The position numbers and the translations under genes were made by a program. The notes beneath the pieces are model-generated. The model did no database searches. It had not been told where the DNA came from and saw only the letters and a list, made by a program, of their open reading frames with translations. From positions 2,333,501-2,397,500 of the forward strand of contig CM060833.1 in the NCBI GenBank assembly GCA_030762175.1: a stretch of 64,000 bases of DNA. Reading direction: 5' to 3'. This document shows positions 45,158-56,629 of this stretch, piece by piece. The DNA is from Metallyticus violacea (Eukaryota; Arthropoda; Insecta; Mantodea; Metallyticidae). Numbering within the stretch: position 1 is the first letter of the stretch; each line of letters opens with the position of its first letter.

Positions 45158-46114
45158 GGGCCGTTCGGAAATGATTTGCAATAGCAGGCGTTTGCAAATA
45201 ATGCGATGGATTGATATTAGTTCGTCATTCAAACACCAGATGGTGATTTTAAGTAAATCGTGTAGCAAAGTTCATTTGTTGTCAAGTAGAGAAATCGTTG
45301 ACAAGTTGGCAGGCAACTGTCATGGACAAAGATGAACGCGTCGTTTTTGTGGAAAGAAGTTCCTGCACACAAGAACGTCAGTATCGATGCTCAGCCACAT
45401 GGCAGTCGTTCGGGAACATTTAGGCTGTGTCTGATAGACCTTTGATGAACTGGAATATCAGACAGACCTCGAGCACGTAGTTCCCCATTACTCACGACAA
45501 TTTAAATATGAAAAGATTGTGCGCACATGACATTCCATGATACTTTATACTGATGACAAAAGGGTTATAGTCCGTCGTCGGCTACTGGAAATGCATAATG
45601 AAGATTCGGATTTTTTGGAGAAGCTGGTGACGTCTCACGGTGTTACACCAGAGAAGAAAGTTCATCCTTTGCAATGGAAACATCTGCAGATGATGGCCGT
45701 CTTTTGGGACACTTCAGGCAGGACTTGCTTCCTCAAGGAACGACTGTCAACAGTGAGACCCTTTAGACACAGTTGACAGGAGTGATTCTCCAACATAACA
45801 ATGCGTGGCTTCATACTACAATAACTGCTCTTCGTTGTTGTGTATTCATCATATTCACAGTAGCTGCTCTGTCTGAATATTCGACAGCATGAAGGACTCG
45901 CTGTGAAAAAAATCGGCAACAATGAGGAAATTCAGGCAGCTGTTCACGAGTGATGGCTTAGTACTTCCTGACAATGTTTTTGCGACGCTATAATGAAGCT
46001 ACCAGGAAGATAACACCGGTGCATTTGCATTGGTGGGTAATACATTGAGAGTTCCCATATTGCATAATAAATAAGGTACAAAAATTACTATTGTAAATCA
46101 TTTCCGAACTATCC
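45158..46114 (+). mobile_element. mariner M2 copy a, both terminal repeats kept
   Basis: The 27-bp ends at 45158-45184 and 46088-46114 match at 23 positions (shared core TTCGGAAATGATTT). The transposase is worn: TFDELEYQTDLEHV (about 45437-45480), LEMHNEDSDFLEKLVTSHG (45588-45644), MAVFWDTSG (45694-45720), VILQHNNAWLHTTITAL (about 45780-45830) in place of the HDNAxxH block, and EIQAAVHEW (about 45928). The element measures 957 bp, short for a mariner, so parts are missing. TA is present at the left junction only. Confidence 0.82.
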
Positions 46115-47619
46115 AGAATGGTGTTGTATAACAGAACAGTTTCTGATTCACATTTCCTTCGTTTTATACAACCTTCTCAGCTTTGATCTCAGGAAACCAT
46201 AATAGAATACCCAGCATTTATATTCTTCTCCTAATGCCAAAGTGTTCATATTTTTATTAATGTGTGAAGAGCACTTAGGCAATTCGGCAGTAGTTCAGCA
46301 TCAATTTTGTCTAGCACATTGAGTTTCTTTCTTGTAATGGTAGTCTTTATCAATAGTTTCCTTACTGCCACTTGTCTCTGAAAGTCCTGATGTAAGAGAC
46401 ATGGTTCATTTCTGCACATATTTGTGAATGTTGATTTACTTATAGCTGTAATACGTGTATAGTAGTTTTTCGATGCTTTTATGGTTGTGTAATACATTCC
46501 AGGCACGTTCTTCTTAGAACCATAGATATCCTTAATCATTTTAAGTATCACCAACATACAGCAGATATATCTAGCAATACCACATTGATGATGCACACTC
46601 TGTGGCTGATTGTAAGTTGTACAGGGAACAGCGTCCATGCCCAATGATTCAGTTAATAAAACTGTAAAAGCACCTTCGACAACGCTTTGTTTGTTGTGCG
46701 GGACGACAAACCGACAATTTTTCAAGAGAGAGTCCATGACCGGAAATGCACGGTTTGGGCGCTGACGGGTGTTTATGACAGCTCTCCAGATATGGTGATG
46801 AATGTGTGCTCCACCTGTTGTCAAGACACTACCAACCCAACAAGAGCATTATGACCTACATTTAACTACAAAGGGGGTTCGAACTGTCGACCTCCAACAC
46901 GATTACAGAGTGATGTAGAGACTTCTAGTCCTCCTTTTCCCCCCAGCCCTGAACCTATTTTGATTATTGTAGTCACTTGCTTTCTTCCGCCCATACGTGC
47001 ATGTTATTCAAGTTGACGATGCCATCTTTGAGATTCCTGCAACAACAGCAAAGAACCATATCTCCTCTATAGCAGCTGATTGTCATATTGTTATTTTGTA
47101 ATGATCATCCTATTGACAGAGAAAACAAACACTTCTGTTTGAATTTCAACAACCCATCCTTTCAATGCTCCTTCCTTAACAAAAGATATTTTCTTCAATC
47201 ATCAATGAACAACTTAGCGTGACAAATGCCAGTATACTAAACTTTTCAACCTGTGGTGTATAAAAAATTAAAGAATTGTTTAAACTTGGAATTTTTGAAA
47301 TGTGTTTCGACAATAATAAACTTCATCAAATTTATTTCCAAGTAACACTTTGTCCTTAAAACCTTATGATTTGCACAGACAAATCCAAAAGATGTCTTCC
47401 ATTTGTGTCATCGTGTGGACTTTGGATTCAGTCAAAGGTAACACTTTTATGATGAACCCTGTGTTGCTAGTTCGCACTCTATGCTGATTTGTTTTCATCG
47501 CAATATCAAAAATGTCTTTAGTCTTGGACCAAACTGTAATTCTTAAAATCTCAGAATTTCCAGAAATACCGAAAAATGGCCTTCGTCGCTCTAAATTCGT
47601 GCATTCTTTTTTTCTACCA
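46115..47619. other. spacer with one unrecognised 192-codon open frame
   Basis: The minus-strand frame at 46246-46824 is the longest open frame in the window. It has no signal peptide, membrane segment or familiar motif, is fairly Cys- and His-containing, and shows no splice or promoter context. It may be chance, or a remnant of an unknown repeat. The rest of the stretch shows nothing. Confidence 0.3.
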
Positions 47620-47760
47620 CCTCCGTGGTCTTGTGATCAGGTGTCTGTCTGCAAATCCTGTGATCCCTGGTTCAGGTATGTGTTTTCATAACTGGTGAAT
47701 GCCAGGTAACCTTATGCGTTTTGAGGCCTGGGCTTATTTACGCAGTGATTTCATCGCTCT
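47620..47760 (+). mobile_element. possible worn tRNA-derived SINE (SINE-4)
   Basis: CCTCCGTGGTCTTGTGATCA followed by CTGCAAATCCTGTGATCCCT and GGTTCAGGTATG has the spacing of A box, anticodon region and B box, although box B is damaged. A SINE-like body (GGCCTGGGCTTATTTACGC) follows. There is a single copy and the boundaries are uncertain. Confidence 0.4.
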
Positions 47761-48299
47761 TTATACCGTGGATGTTATGAGAGACGTTAACAATGTTTCT
47801 ACATTCCAAACATTACAGCTTCCTTTGTCAGCTGGTAACAGAGCATCATTGCGGTGTACGTTACGAAGTCGGTAGCACAGAATCAATATTTTCCACATTC
47901 CTTGCAGTTTCCGACTTATATGTAAGTACAATAAGCTTAGACCTGTAAATACAGCAGCCTGTGTGACATCCTTCCATTTCCATAGTAGTAAGGTTGAGCT
48001 AAAAGGTTCATACAAAGCCACTTGCAGTTTCATTTTGATCTCGTTCATCTGATCACATAACAGTTCTGTAACCTAAGATGCTTTCCTTTAGTTTTACTGC
48101 TCATATACAGGAATACTTTAAGATATTTTCTCAAGTATATTCAGAAACAAAAGCGGTACTGTATTTTAAGTCACACAGTGGTGTTATCTTTTCTGCATTT
48201 TAATTGTTCAATGGGAATGGCAAATTTTAATTCACGAGAATCTTCAAAAATATTGAACATTGGGACATATTATTTTCAGTATCCTATCTGGTGGAATCT
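47761..48299. other. spacer, no recognised gene
   Basis: The 95-codon minus-strand frame at 47761-48048 has no recognised motif. Confidence 0.4.
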
Positions 48300-48690
48300 T
48301 GCGGAACTTGCTATGATCATAACTTTTCACAACTCATACTCACATGTTGATCATCTTTTTCAGAATAGTCCCCGATGGGTGCAATGCCCCTGTCCCAGCG
48401 TTTTTGTCAGTCCTCAAAGACAGGCTGGAAACAATTTTTGACAGGCCTTTCAGAATCGCCTCCACAGCCTTCACCGCTGTTTCTGATGACGAAAAATTCC
48501 TCCCACAGAATTGTTTCTCCAATTTGGGGAAAAGGAAAAAGTCACACTGGGCTAAATTAGGGCATGTGAGAGACACTTCACTAACGCGTGTCTTCTGCTG
48601 TAAAACTGAACGCTCTCGACAAAAGAAAAGCTTCAATTGCTGTAATTGTTCCAGCAGGCTGTAAATATGCTGCACGTCAATTCTCAAAAT
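48300..48690 (-). mobile_element. mariner MX copy c, C-terminal remnant
   Basis: The minus-strand frame contains CPNLAQCDFFLFPKLEKQFC, then GRNFSSSETAVKAVEAILKG (about 48560-48440), and in a shifted frame QKRWDRGIAPIGDYSEK (about 48400-48350), the usual mariner C-terminus. The final catalytic Asp (QCDFF) is kept. The SETAVKAVEA block matches the SEAEVKAAEV of MX copy a. Confidence 0.72.
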
Positions 48691-48887
48691 AACTGCATTT
48701 GACTATTATAAGGCACTATAGATGGGATATGCGGCGCAATATTATTGACTTCTTCCTACACCGTAGATCTTCCATCAGTTTGTAGGAACCTCTTCTGGCA
48801 AGATGTCGCCTGGCCTTATCCTACACATTTCTTGTTGAAAGGAATGTGTGGCGAGCTTCCTGGAATTGAGTGAGTTGGTAAATACGA

Positions 48888-49850
48888 GGGAAAGTCTTTA
48901 AGAAAGGTACTAAAATAACAGCGTTGATTTGAAAAATATTTTTGTTCCTCAACATAATCCCAGTTTATTGAGGTACTTGTCCCATCGCTTCACAAGCCCC
49001 TAAAATCCAGCAGCATAAAATTCTCTGGGCTGCTGTAGGTGGTGACTTCTCTTTCAACAGCTTCATCACCCGAAAGATGCAAGTCGCTTGGAGTAAGGTC
49101 CAGGATACTGAAATTTCTCATCGTTGTCAGTTTGAGGTAGGACGTGCGTTGTCTTAAAGAGCGCCACTTCTTTGGTGAGGAGTCCTGGTAGCTTCCACTG
49201 AATGGTCTTGCAGTGCTTCCTGAGAATGTTATAGTAGAAGCCGGCATTTACGGTTTGTCCTAATTCATGTCTTTGCAATCCCAGGAGACTGTGAACATCG
49301 CTTTCCCAGCAGATGATGTCACTTTAAAATGCATTTCCCAGGTAACGCAGGACGTTTCCCCTCCATTCATACACAACTTGTGTGGGACTATAAGGTAAAC
49401 CCAAAACTCCTTATCTGTAATAATGCGAGCTGGCATATCGTGTTCTTCTTCATGGTAGCCATTGGAGATGCTGTAATTCTGTGTTGTGGGAAGCAGCGTG
49501 GCGCCTGTCTTGCACAGTCTTTGTGAGAATCTGTCGTGCATTGTTAGGTAGGCCAACAGCTGCTATACTTACCCTTTGGTCTCCTTCGGATTAAGTCTTT
49601 AACTCGTTGCAAATTCCCCTCTGTGACACTCTCCGCTGGTATAAGTTTACGCCATTTAGAGAAGTTATTCAATTGTAAACAGCTTGACCTGAAAGTCGCT
49701 TCTCACCCTACATAGGAAGCATTTCTTTATGAATATTCTTTGATTCCATAACTTTTGTCCACAAAAATTGCACAGTGCGAGTGCTGCTTGACAAGTGCAC
49801 ATTCATTCAGAGGTGCCGATCTCTTGCAACTACTGTTACACTATTGTTAA
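48888..49850 (-). mobile_element. mariner M8
   Basis: The right terminal end is TACGAGGGAAAGTCTTTAAG at 48888. The minus strand gives ARIITDKEFWVYLIVPHK (about 49430-49375; the DETW block, with E-T-W worn to K-E-F-W), VTSSAGKAMFTVSWDCKDMN (49320-49260), VNAGFYYNILRKHCKTI (about 49250-49200), LLTKEVAL, ARPTSN in place of NARPHTA, and near the end RGLVKRWDKYL (about 49005-48970). All catalytic blocks are damaged by frameshifts. The 5' end is approximate. Confidence 0.72.
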
Positions 49851-50405
49851 CATCGACTGTCTCGTTCGAATTGCCACCGGACTAATGGTGTCATCTAGTG
49901 GCAATAGCCTCAGATATCTCATTCAAAACCAACATCAATTTGAAGTTTACTTAAAGACATACTCTAGTAAAACCCGTGTACTCTTAGTACAGAATTATAG
50001 ACGGAAAGTTAGTGAAGTATTTTGTACTACATGTACATTTTATGAAAAACATCTCCATATTTATAAGTGAGTAAAGTGCTTGAAAGATTGTTACATTTTG
50101 AATGCAACTGTACTGCATTATTTTGAAACCTATGTTCCTAACTATCAAAAGTCCATTATTTACAAAAACTTCGACCATAAATTGCTCAAACTTGTTTTTG
50201 TTTTTAAAATGCAACGAAGAATGGACTTCAATTGTAACGAAAATCTTATTTTATTGACTCTCTTGGTGTTTGGGGTTGTGAAAAGTGTAGGGATGAAATA
50301 TTTGAACTTTATATCTTTGCCCGATTTTTTCGTAATTAGAAGCTTTAATATCCTAACCTAAAAACTGTTCAATTTTAAAATAATGGTTTTAACTCTATGG
50401 ACGCC
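49851..50405. other. AT-rich spacer
   Basis: Overlapping open frames of 76-93 codons on both strands, without recognised motifs. Confidence 0.4.
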
Positions 50406-51653
50406 TACGAGGGGCATTCAAAAAGTTTTGCAACCAGCCTATTCATTATTGGGCACAATATCTACAAAAATGCAATTACCACAGCTGACAACTAGATCTT
50501 AAACTATCAAAATATACTGCAAATTAAACTTGCATAGTCTGTTGAGTTCAGTCCTGTGTCAAAAGCTGATGAAAATTATGAATGTTCCTGAAGAAAACTT
50601 TACATTTTACATTTTTTATATTATAAGCTGGGGAAAGAGCGAAAAATATCCACGAAGATTTGGAAGCTGTTCATGGTGATCAAGTGTGTTCATTTTATAC
50701 CATTGCAAGATGTATTTGATCATTTGAAGAACGAGACACTTTGAAAGACAATCTTCGCTCTGGCGGCCTAGGGAAGCTGTTAACAAGAGAACAATTCAGA
50801 GTGAGGAACTTGGTGGAGGAATATCAACATATTACTGTTAAGTGGGTATCAGTGTTGGCAGAATTGAGTGTATACTCCATGAACATTTAAAACTGTGAAA
50901 AATCTGTGCAAAATGAGTTTCACATTCCCTGGCCAATGAAGAGAAGAAGAGGAGAAAGAAATGTGCAAGGAAACTGCTGAGCATGTTTTCACAAATGTTT
51001 CTAAATGTTTGACAGATACATGAAAGTTGGTTTTATTTCTATACCACCCCAAATAAACTCAGAACTGCGTGTGGGTAAATGAGAATTACCCAAGACCAGT
51101 TTGTTCTTCGACAAGATTTTCGTTCTGTAAGCGAATGTTCACTGTTTTCTTCATCTATGAAGCTCATTAGTGATTGACTATAAACCAGAAGGAATGACAA
51201 TGAATGGAGAATACTAGTACACTTATATTTTGGATCCTTTATTTGAAGAGCTGATGCGACGGCGTCCAAAGACAGGAACTTCAAGGTTGTGGCTTTTACA
51301 CGACAATGCGTCTCCTCACAAAAAAACTGCAAATTTGAGAAAACTGGAAGTGCCGAAGTCTAGTTGCTTGACCATCTACCGTATAGCTCTGACCTTGCAC
51401 TGTGCGAAATCTTGCATTGCTGGAAAACTTTTAAACGAGTGCAGGACTTTGCTCAAGCTACAAATTCAGCTCTGTTGACAATATCTCGGTCCGAGTACCG
51501 CAGTGCTTTTGACAAGTGACTGCATCGTCTACAACTGAGTGTGTGGAGAGAGATGGAGAGTACGGTGAAGCATTGTGAGGACAAGTTTTCGAATTCAGTC
51601 CTTAGCTTGAACTTTATGGTGACACTTGCAAAACTTTTTGAGTGCCTCTCGTA
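50406..51653 (+). mobile_element. mariner M6 copy b, both terminal repeats kept
   Basis: The left end TACGAGGGGCATTCAAAAAG and the right end (inverted TACGAGAGGCACTCAAAAAG) are clear, giving 1248 bp, normal for a mariner. Transposase blocks are ESWFYFYTTPNKLRTAVWVN (about 51022-51085, with the Asp before it lost in a small deletion), LDPLFEELMRRRPKTGTSRL (51230-51288), WLLHDNASPHKKTANLRKLE (51289-51348), and a frameshifted ending with CIAGKLL. The SPDLAPCD block is deleted. Confidence 0.88.
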
Positions 51654-52067
51654 TACAGAAGGGTTGACCACAAAGAAAAATAAATACGATGAGTGCAATA
51701 TGGAACCCGGTTGAGCAAAATCACCTAGTGGTGACATAGTGCCCCACTTACAGTTTTCAGTACCATCTCCTGCAACTCTCTATTAACGAGATCCTATCGC
51801 CCTGTACTGTTTTAAAATACTGTAAATTGTCTCTCAATAGTTTTGGAGATTTCTAGCAACCCTCCCATAATAAACTTCACGTCGCAATCAATTGAATTAC
51901 TCGAGCAGAGCTCAGTGTTTCGGTTATTGTTGTTAAATGTTATGTATGCTACTTACTGGGCTGGCAAAGTGTCGCATGTGGGGACCGTTGCATGTATCGC
52001 TCGCTTCAAGTACTTTGCCACGCTGAGCCCCCATCTCTCGCTATCTCCTTTTCTTTGCTTTGATTAG
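51654..52067. other. probable intron upstream of exon B
   Basis: No repeat recognised. The right edge is a long pyrimidine tract (CTCTCGCTATCTCCTTTTCT) ending in GATTAG, a good splice acceptor. Confidence 0.45.
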
Positions 52068-52169
52068 ACGCAGATCTGGACGTGTAAAACGATCAAGGAT
52101 TCAACACAAAGATGGCGGTCGGTGGTCGTGGCCTGGGCAAGATCAGCTACGTGTCTTCTAACCAGAATG
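52068..52169 (+). CDS. candidate alternative first coding exon B (19 codons)
   Basis: The ATG at 52112 (AAAGATGG, A at -3 and G at +4) follows an in-frame TAA at 52085-52087. It encodes MAVGGRGLGKISYVSSNQN plus the first G of a split codon, then the donor GTAAGC at 52170. A strong acceptor lies just upstream (AG at 52066-52067, or CAG ending at 52073). Length (19 codons plus one base), phase and residues M1, V3, G4, G5, R6, G9, K10, I11, S15 and N19 are shared with exon A, 11.3 kb upstream. The two would splice interchangeably to the same downstream exon. The gene is unknown; a role cannot be given from 19 residues. Confidence 0.65.
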
Positions 52170-53149
52170 GTAAGCCAGCCTTAGCATGAAATGTAAATAG
52201 AATGGTATAAACTCGCACTGAACATAAATCCAGGAACTTCTTCTCTAACACCTTGGCTCTGGTGCACGGTCATTCCATCCTCTTCTACAGTACCTCTGTC
52301 TGTCTCCTTTTAGCTCAGGCACCATGTTGCACGTGGTCAAAATGGGAATGTGTAACTTTCCTTGACATGCCTCTCTCTCTCCTTCTGTCGCTGTTGCACG
52401 CACAGCATTTGCCTGTCTCTTTGATGTGATGTTCTTATGTTCGAGTTTGTCCAATAAACGTGATGCCGAGAATGGCCGAGAAATCTACTTCAAAATACTG
52501 CTATAAGAATATTTTGTAGTAATTTTAATTACAATATTTATTTATAATGTGAACATAAAACATTTCTTAAGGTGGAAGTAACACGCTACAAAACCTGTAA
52601 TGTAAGCAACCTTGAGTGACAATTGTAACTTTGTTGATATCCTGAACTGTATAACACTTGGCAGGTTGATAAAACATATTAATAACTTTTTCTCTCAACT
52701 TGATCTCCTTTGAGCTTAATACATTTGGACCAGCGAGATTCCAATATTTTTATTCCCTCAGAAAAAAGAAATTTTGAACTGTGCATAATATTTGTTAACA
52801 GCAAGATAACTCTTCACTCCACGAAATGTTCTTTCCTCCAAGCAACTTTTGGGGGTTATTAAAGAGAACATAGTTACATGAGGTCAACTCTGGGAAATAG
52901 TGTGTGGGGAACTATATCGTGCATGTTTTTACCATCGCAATGACACATGTGTGAGCAGGTGCTTTGTTCTGCTGGCAGAGAACATTTTTGAGCGACAATC
53001 TTGGTCGCTTCTGTTTCAAATAACTTTGCGTAGTAACAGACAGTCACTGTTTCATAGTTTTCCAAATGATGCCTGTGAATCCCAAAATAAAAATAAAAAT
53101 AAATGATCATTCCTTTACCCGCCTACAAACAGTTTTATTTTAATTTCTG
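52170..53149. other. probable intron downstream of exon B
   Basis: A CT-rich tract lies at 52370-52390. Nothing else recognised. Confidence 0.4.
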
Positions 53150-53560
53150 TACACTTTCATGTTCCACTGTTTTGACTGCCGTTTTGTCTCCGGAGCACAG
53201 TGCTGGGTCCAAATCTCATCCAGAGCTATAAAATGACGCCAGAAGTCATGCCGATTTTGCTGAAACTTTTCCAAACACGATATTGAAGTATCCTTCCTCA
53301 AGCTTTTTTGGTCTGAAGTCAAAAAACGCAACATCATCGCACACTCAGCTTCTCCATGCAGGACATTGTGTACAGATGCCTACCATCTCAGCAATGCGAC
53401 AGTCTTCTATCACGATATCATGAATTTTATCGAAAGTTCTTCAGAAAAAAATCTCAATCGGAACGTGCAACATTGCAGTGCTCGTACGGCCACGTTTAAA
53501 TTCATTTATCCAGAAATAAATGACCTTGAGTGCTGGTGCACAGTCCCCTGAACTTCCTCC
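53150..53560 (-). mobile_element. mariner M5 copy a, N-terminal half
   Basis: Minus-strand blocks are VIYFWINEFKRGRTSTA (about 53540-53480), MMLRFLTSDQKSLRKDTSIS (53337-53280), and FIALDEIWTQHCAPETKRQS (about 53235-53175), the first catalytic block with DEIW for DETW. The sequence ends soon after and no second or third Asp follows. M5 copy b at 55640 is the matching longer copy. Confidence 0.72.
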
Positions 53561-53796
53561 AGCTCAGTTTGTATCTGGGCCGCAATCAACTTTTTTAAAT
53601 AAAATGTTTTATCACTGCACGATACTCGTCTTTATCCACTTCTACGAAACGTATTACACCGATTACTTAAGATAACTACCAGCAAAGATATGCATTTCCC
53701 GCTATTTCGTTGAAATTTTCCAAACTTATCAACCAGCTCTCTTACAAGCGGCAGGCAAATCCACGTCGAATGTAATCGTGGACGTGCACCCATATA

Positions 53797-54621
53797 TACC
53801 GAGGGTGCCAAAAAATGTATTCACACTTTCACAGTAGATATCTATTTTATGTATTTCAAAGTTGGACCGAAAAACAACAGTAATGTGTAATATGATGCTC
53901 TGTAAACAGATGTGACTCACATACATTATGATAGCGTTGCTATATGGCAGGTAAATCAACAATGAACAAATGAAGTCAAGATTATCGTATGATGTTCTGT
54001 AAACAGAAGTGACTCACGTTACGTTACGTTAGCGTTGCTACAACAAAAGGGAGCCAAGATTATCTTTTGAACAGCGGAAAACAATTTTGAAGTGGTATTG
54101 GAAAACCGAGAATGTTGTTGAAGTTCAATGGCAATGGAGATGTGTGTATGGAACACTCCGTAGAACTCTATGGAAATGAGGAATTTTACTTCCAACAGGA
54201 TGGTACACCACCACATTACCACCGAGATGTACGTGCGTACCTTGATGACAATCTTCCAAGGCACTGGATAGGACGAAGAGGTCCGATTGAGTTTTCACCA
54301 CGTTCTCCGGATCTAACTCCGTTGGACTTCTACCTATGGGGAACTCTTAAGGATGTTGTATACCGTAGAAAACCAGCTACACTGACAGCACTTCGGGAAG
54401 AAATTGAAACGGCATGTGCTGAGGACACTTTCGCAAACGTTACTCAATCAGTAGTTCAACGTACTCAGAAGTGTATCGACGCCGATGGTGGGCATTTTGA
54501 GCAACTGTTGTAACTGTAAAAGTCTAAGATGATTAGTGCTCATCATTTTCTGTTTGTTTGGTTATGTTAACGCAGTTTTTTCTTTGCTTGAAGTGTATAT
54601 ACATTTTTGACACCCTCTGTA
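53797..54621 (+). mobile_element. DD41D mariner V1 copy b, internally deleted
   Basis: The ends are TACCGAGGGTGCCAAAAAAT and CATTTTTGACACCCTCTGTA. The N-terminus (LSFEQRKTILKWYWKTENVV, about 54063-54122) stops after about 30 residues and is joined to LYGNEEFYFQQDGTPPHYHR (about 54160-54220), then HWIGRRGPIEFSPRSPDLTP and LDFYLWGTLKDVVYRRKPAT, ending in GGHFEQLL at 54510. From the Asp of QQDG to that of PLDF there are exactly 41 residues, which defines the DD41D class. The middle is deleted at a different place than in copy a. A duplication of about 50 bp lies in the leader (53891-53942 and 53989-54040). Confidence 0.9.
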
Positions 54622-55334
54622 CATGTGTTGTGATGTAAACATTACTTCATTACATACTTTGGTTTGCTAATGTCTAATAAACCAAAACCACCTGGACATT
54701 GTTATTGTGATATTCTGGTTCAGAACCTTGAAATCTATAACAAAAGGCTTATTTCATAAGACAGGAAAATGTATTGTACAATTTTGTTAAACACATATAC
54801 ACAAATGATTCAACAGATATTTTCAAACTGACAACATCGTAAAACAAGAACGAAGAAATTTTTGGAACTCCAAACGTAAAAAATCGTAGTTGGGAGTGTG
54901 AACATTGCAACAGTTTTAACAAAACAAGGAAAAGGAAAAGTAAAACGAAGAAGAACCTCTAAGTACTTCCACAGAATGGAAAAGCAGCCGGAGATTTGGA
55001 ATTCGTCAGGAAATAGAGAGACAGCAGGTGAAAGGGGAGGTTGTTAAACAATTTAGCTGACGTTAATATCTGTATAAACACTTGAAACCATAGCAACTTG
55101 CAAAGCTCACATCTGTGTAAGCCAAGCTAATTAATTGTGTAGCTAGCTCTCCCCGCAGTCACAGAGACAACTTCTGCTGCACTGTACAAAGTGATTTGGT
55201 TGCGGTTGCTTTTGCCTTGTGGCAGAAAAGGGGAAAAGAGCTATGTATTTACCAATTCCAAAGTTTTATTGAGAATATATAAAAACAAATAAAAAATTAT
55301 TGTATTTGCTGGAAAACGAAATTTGTTAATTCTG
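54622..55334. other. spacer
   Basis: AT-rich sequence without recognised motifs. Confidence 0.4.
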
Positions 55335-55610
55335 AAATGGTATGGGCGTTAACTTGTCTTATTTTAGCGAATTCTGAAGGAGAAATGCAGCCTTTGCGGT
55401 TGTACCCATAAAAATATTTATCAAAAGTTTCTTCAAATCTCCATCGATCCTACCTACTAGATGCCGAAAATGACAATGAAAAATATTTACACAAATACAC
55501 ACACACACACATCTATATATATGTTAAAGCTCTAGGGAGGCAATGAACATTTTGACTGAGTTTTGTCTCCGGGGTACAGCGATGGCAATGAAACTAGGCA
55601 TCAATTAACA
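55335..55610 (-). repeat. interspersed repeat R1, inverted copy
   Basis: On the minus strand: TTGTTAATTGATGCCTAGTT, CCCTAGAGCTTTAACATATA, TGTCATTTTCGGCATCTAGT and AGGATCGATGGAGATTTGAA, in the same order as in the 38630-39045 copy. It then continues into TTCAGAATTCGCTAAAATAA, as in the 18515 copy. An (AC)n tract near 55497-55510 lies inside. Confidence 0.6.
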
Positions 55611-55639
55611 AACAGATATTAGAAGTTCATATGGACTCA

Positions 55640-56570
55640 TGTGCAGTGACATTTAAAATCGTTTATTACTGAATAAATGAGTTTAAACGTAGCCGTACCA
55701 GCACTGCAGATGCTGCACGTTCCGGACGCCCGATTGAGGTTTCTTCTGAAGAAATGGTTCATAAAATTCATGGTATTGTGATAAAAGACGGTTTCATTAA
55801 GATTCGAGAGATTGCTGAGATGGTAGGCATCTGCACATAAAATCCTGCATGAAGTTCTGCATAGGAAGAAGCCAAATGTGGCGCGTTTGTTGACTCGGAC
55901 CAAAAACGCTCGAGGAAGGACTTCAAAATCGTGTTTGGTAAAGTTGTAGCAAAATCCGAATAACTTCCGGCTTCTTTTTGTGACTGTAGACAAAACTTCG
56001 GATCCATTACTGTACCCCGGAGACAAAATGCAGTCAAAACAGCGGGTTGACGAAGATGAAAATGCATGGGAAAAGAAAGAAAGAAAGAAAGAAAGAAAAA
56101 AAAAACTCAAAAATCTTTTGTCAACGGAACAAGTGATAGGGACTTACAGCGTAATATGATAATTGGTTATTTGGAAATGAGTAACACAGTGACTAGCTGT
56201 AATTACACAACGTTATGGAACCGTTTACACCATCGGTTGAAGCAGAAGCGACCGAAATTGTTGTGTAAAGACATGCTTCTCCACCAAAGCAATGCACCTG
56301 CTCATACATCGGATGTTTTGATGGCAAAAGTGCACGAGCTGGGCTTCCCCACCCACCATACTCCCAGATTTGACTTTTTTTCTCTTTCCTAACCTCAAAA
56401 GTTGGATTGAGGAATGAAATTTTCGTGGAATAAAGCGTTAATATGTCCCGCAAACGAGTATTATACACAAAATCAAAGGATTTTTTTTCCCTGGGGGAAT
56501 TAAAAAATTGGAATCTCGATGGGCCAAATGTATTGAGTTCAAAGGAGATTATGTTGATAAATAAATATAT
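55640..56570 (+). mobile_element. mariner M5 copy b
   Basis: Reading with frame changes gives FKRSRTSTADAARSGRPIEV (about 55684-55740), EEMVHKIHGIVIKDGFIKIR and EIAEMVG (55749-55830), ILHEVLHRKKPNVARLLT (about 55840-55895), VTVDKTSDPLLYPGDKMQSK (about 55980-56040, the DETW block worn to DKTS), LLHQSNAPAHTSDVLMAKVH (56275-56335; the Asp of HDN is Ser), and IKKLESRWAKCIEFKGDYVD (about 56500-56560). A GAAA tract (56076-56098) splits it. The third Asp region is deleted. Terminal repeats were not identified. Confidence 0.78.
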
Positions 56571-56629
56571 ATTTGTTTTAGCAAAAATATTAATAATATG
56601 TATTTACCAGATTTATCACTCCACCCTCG

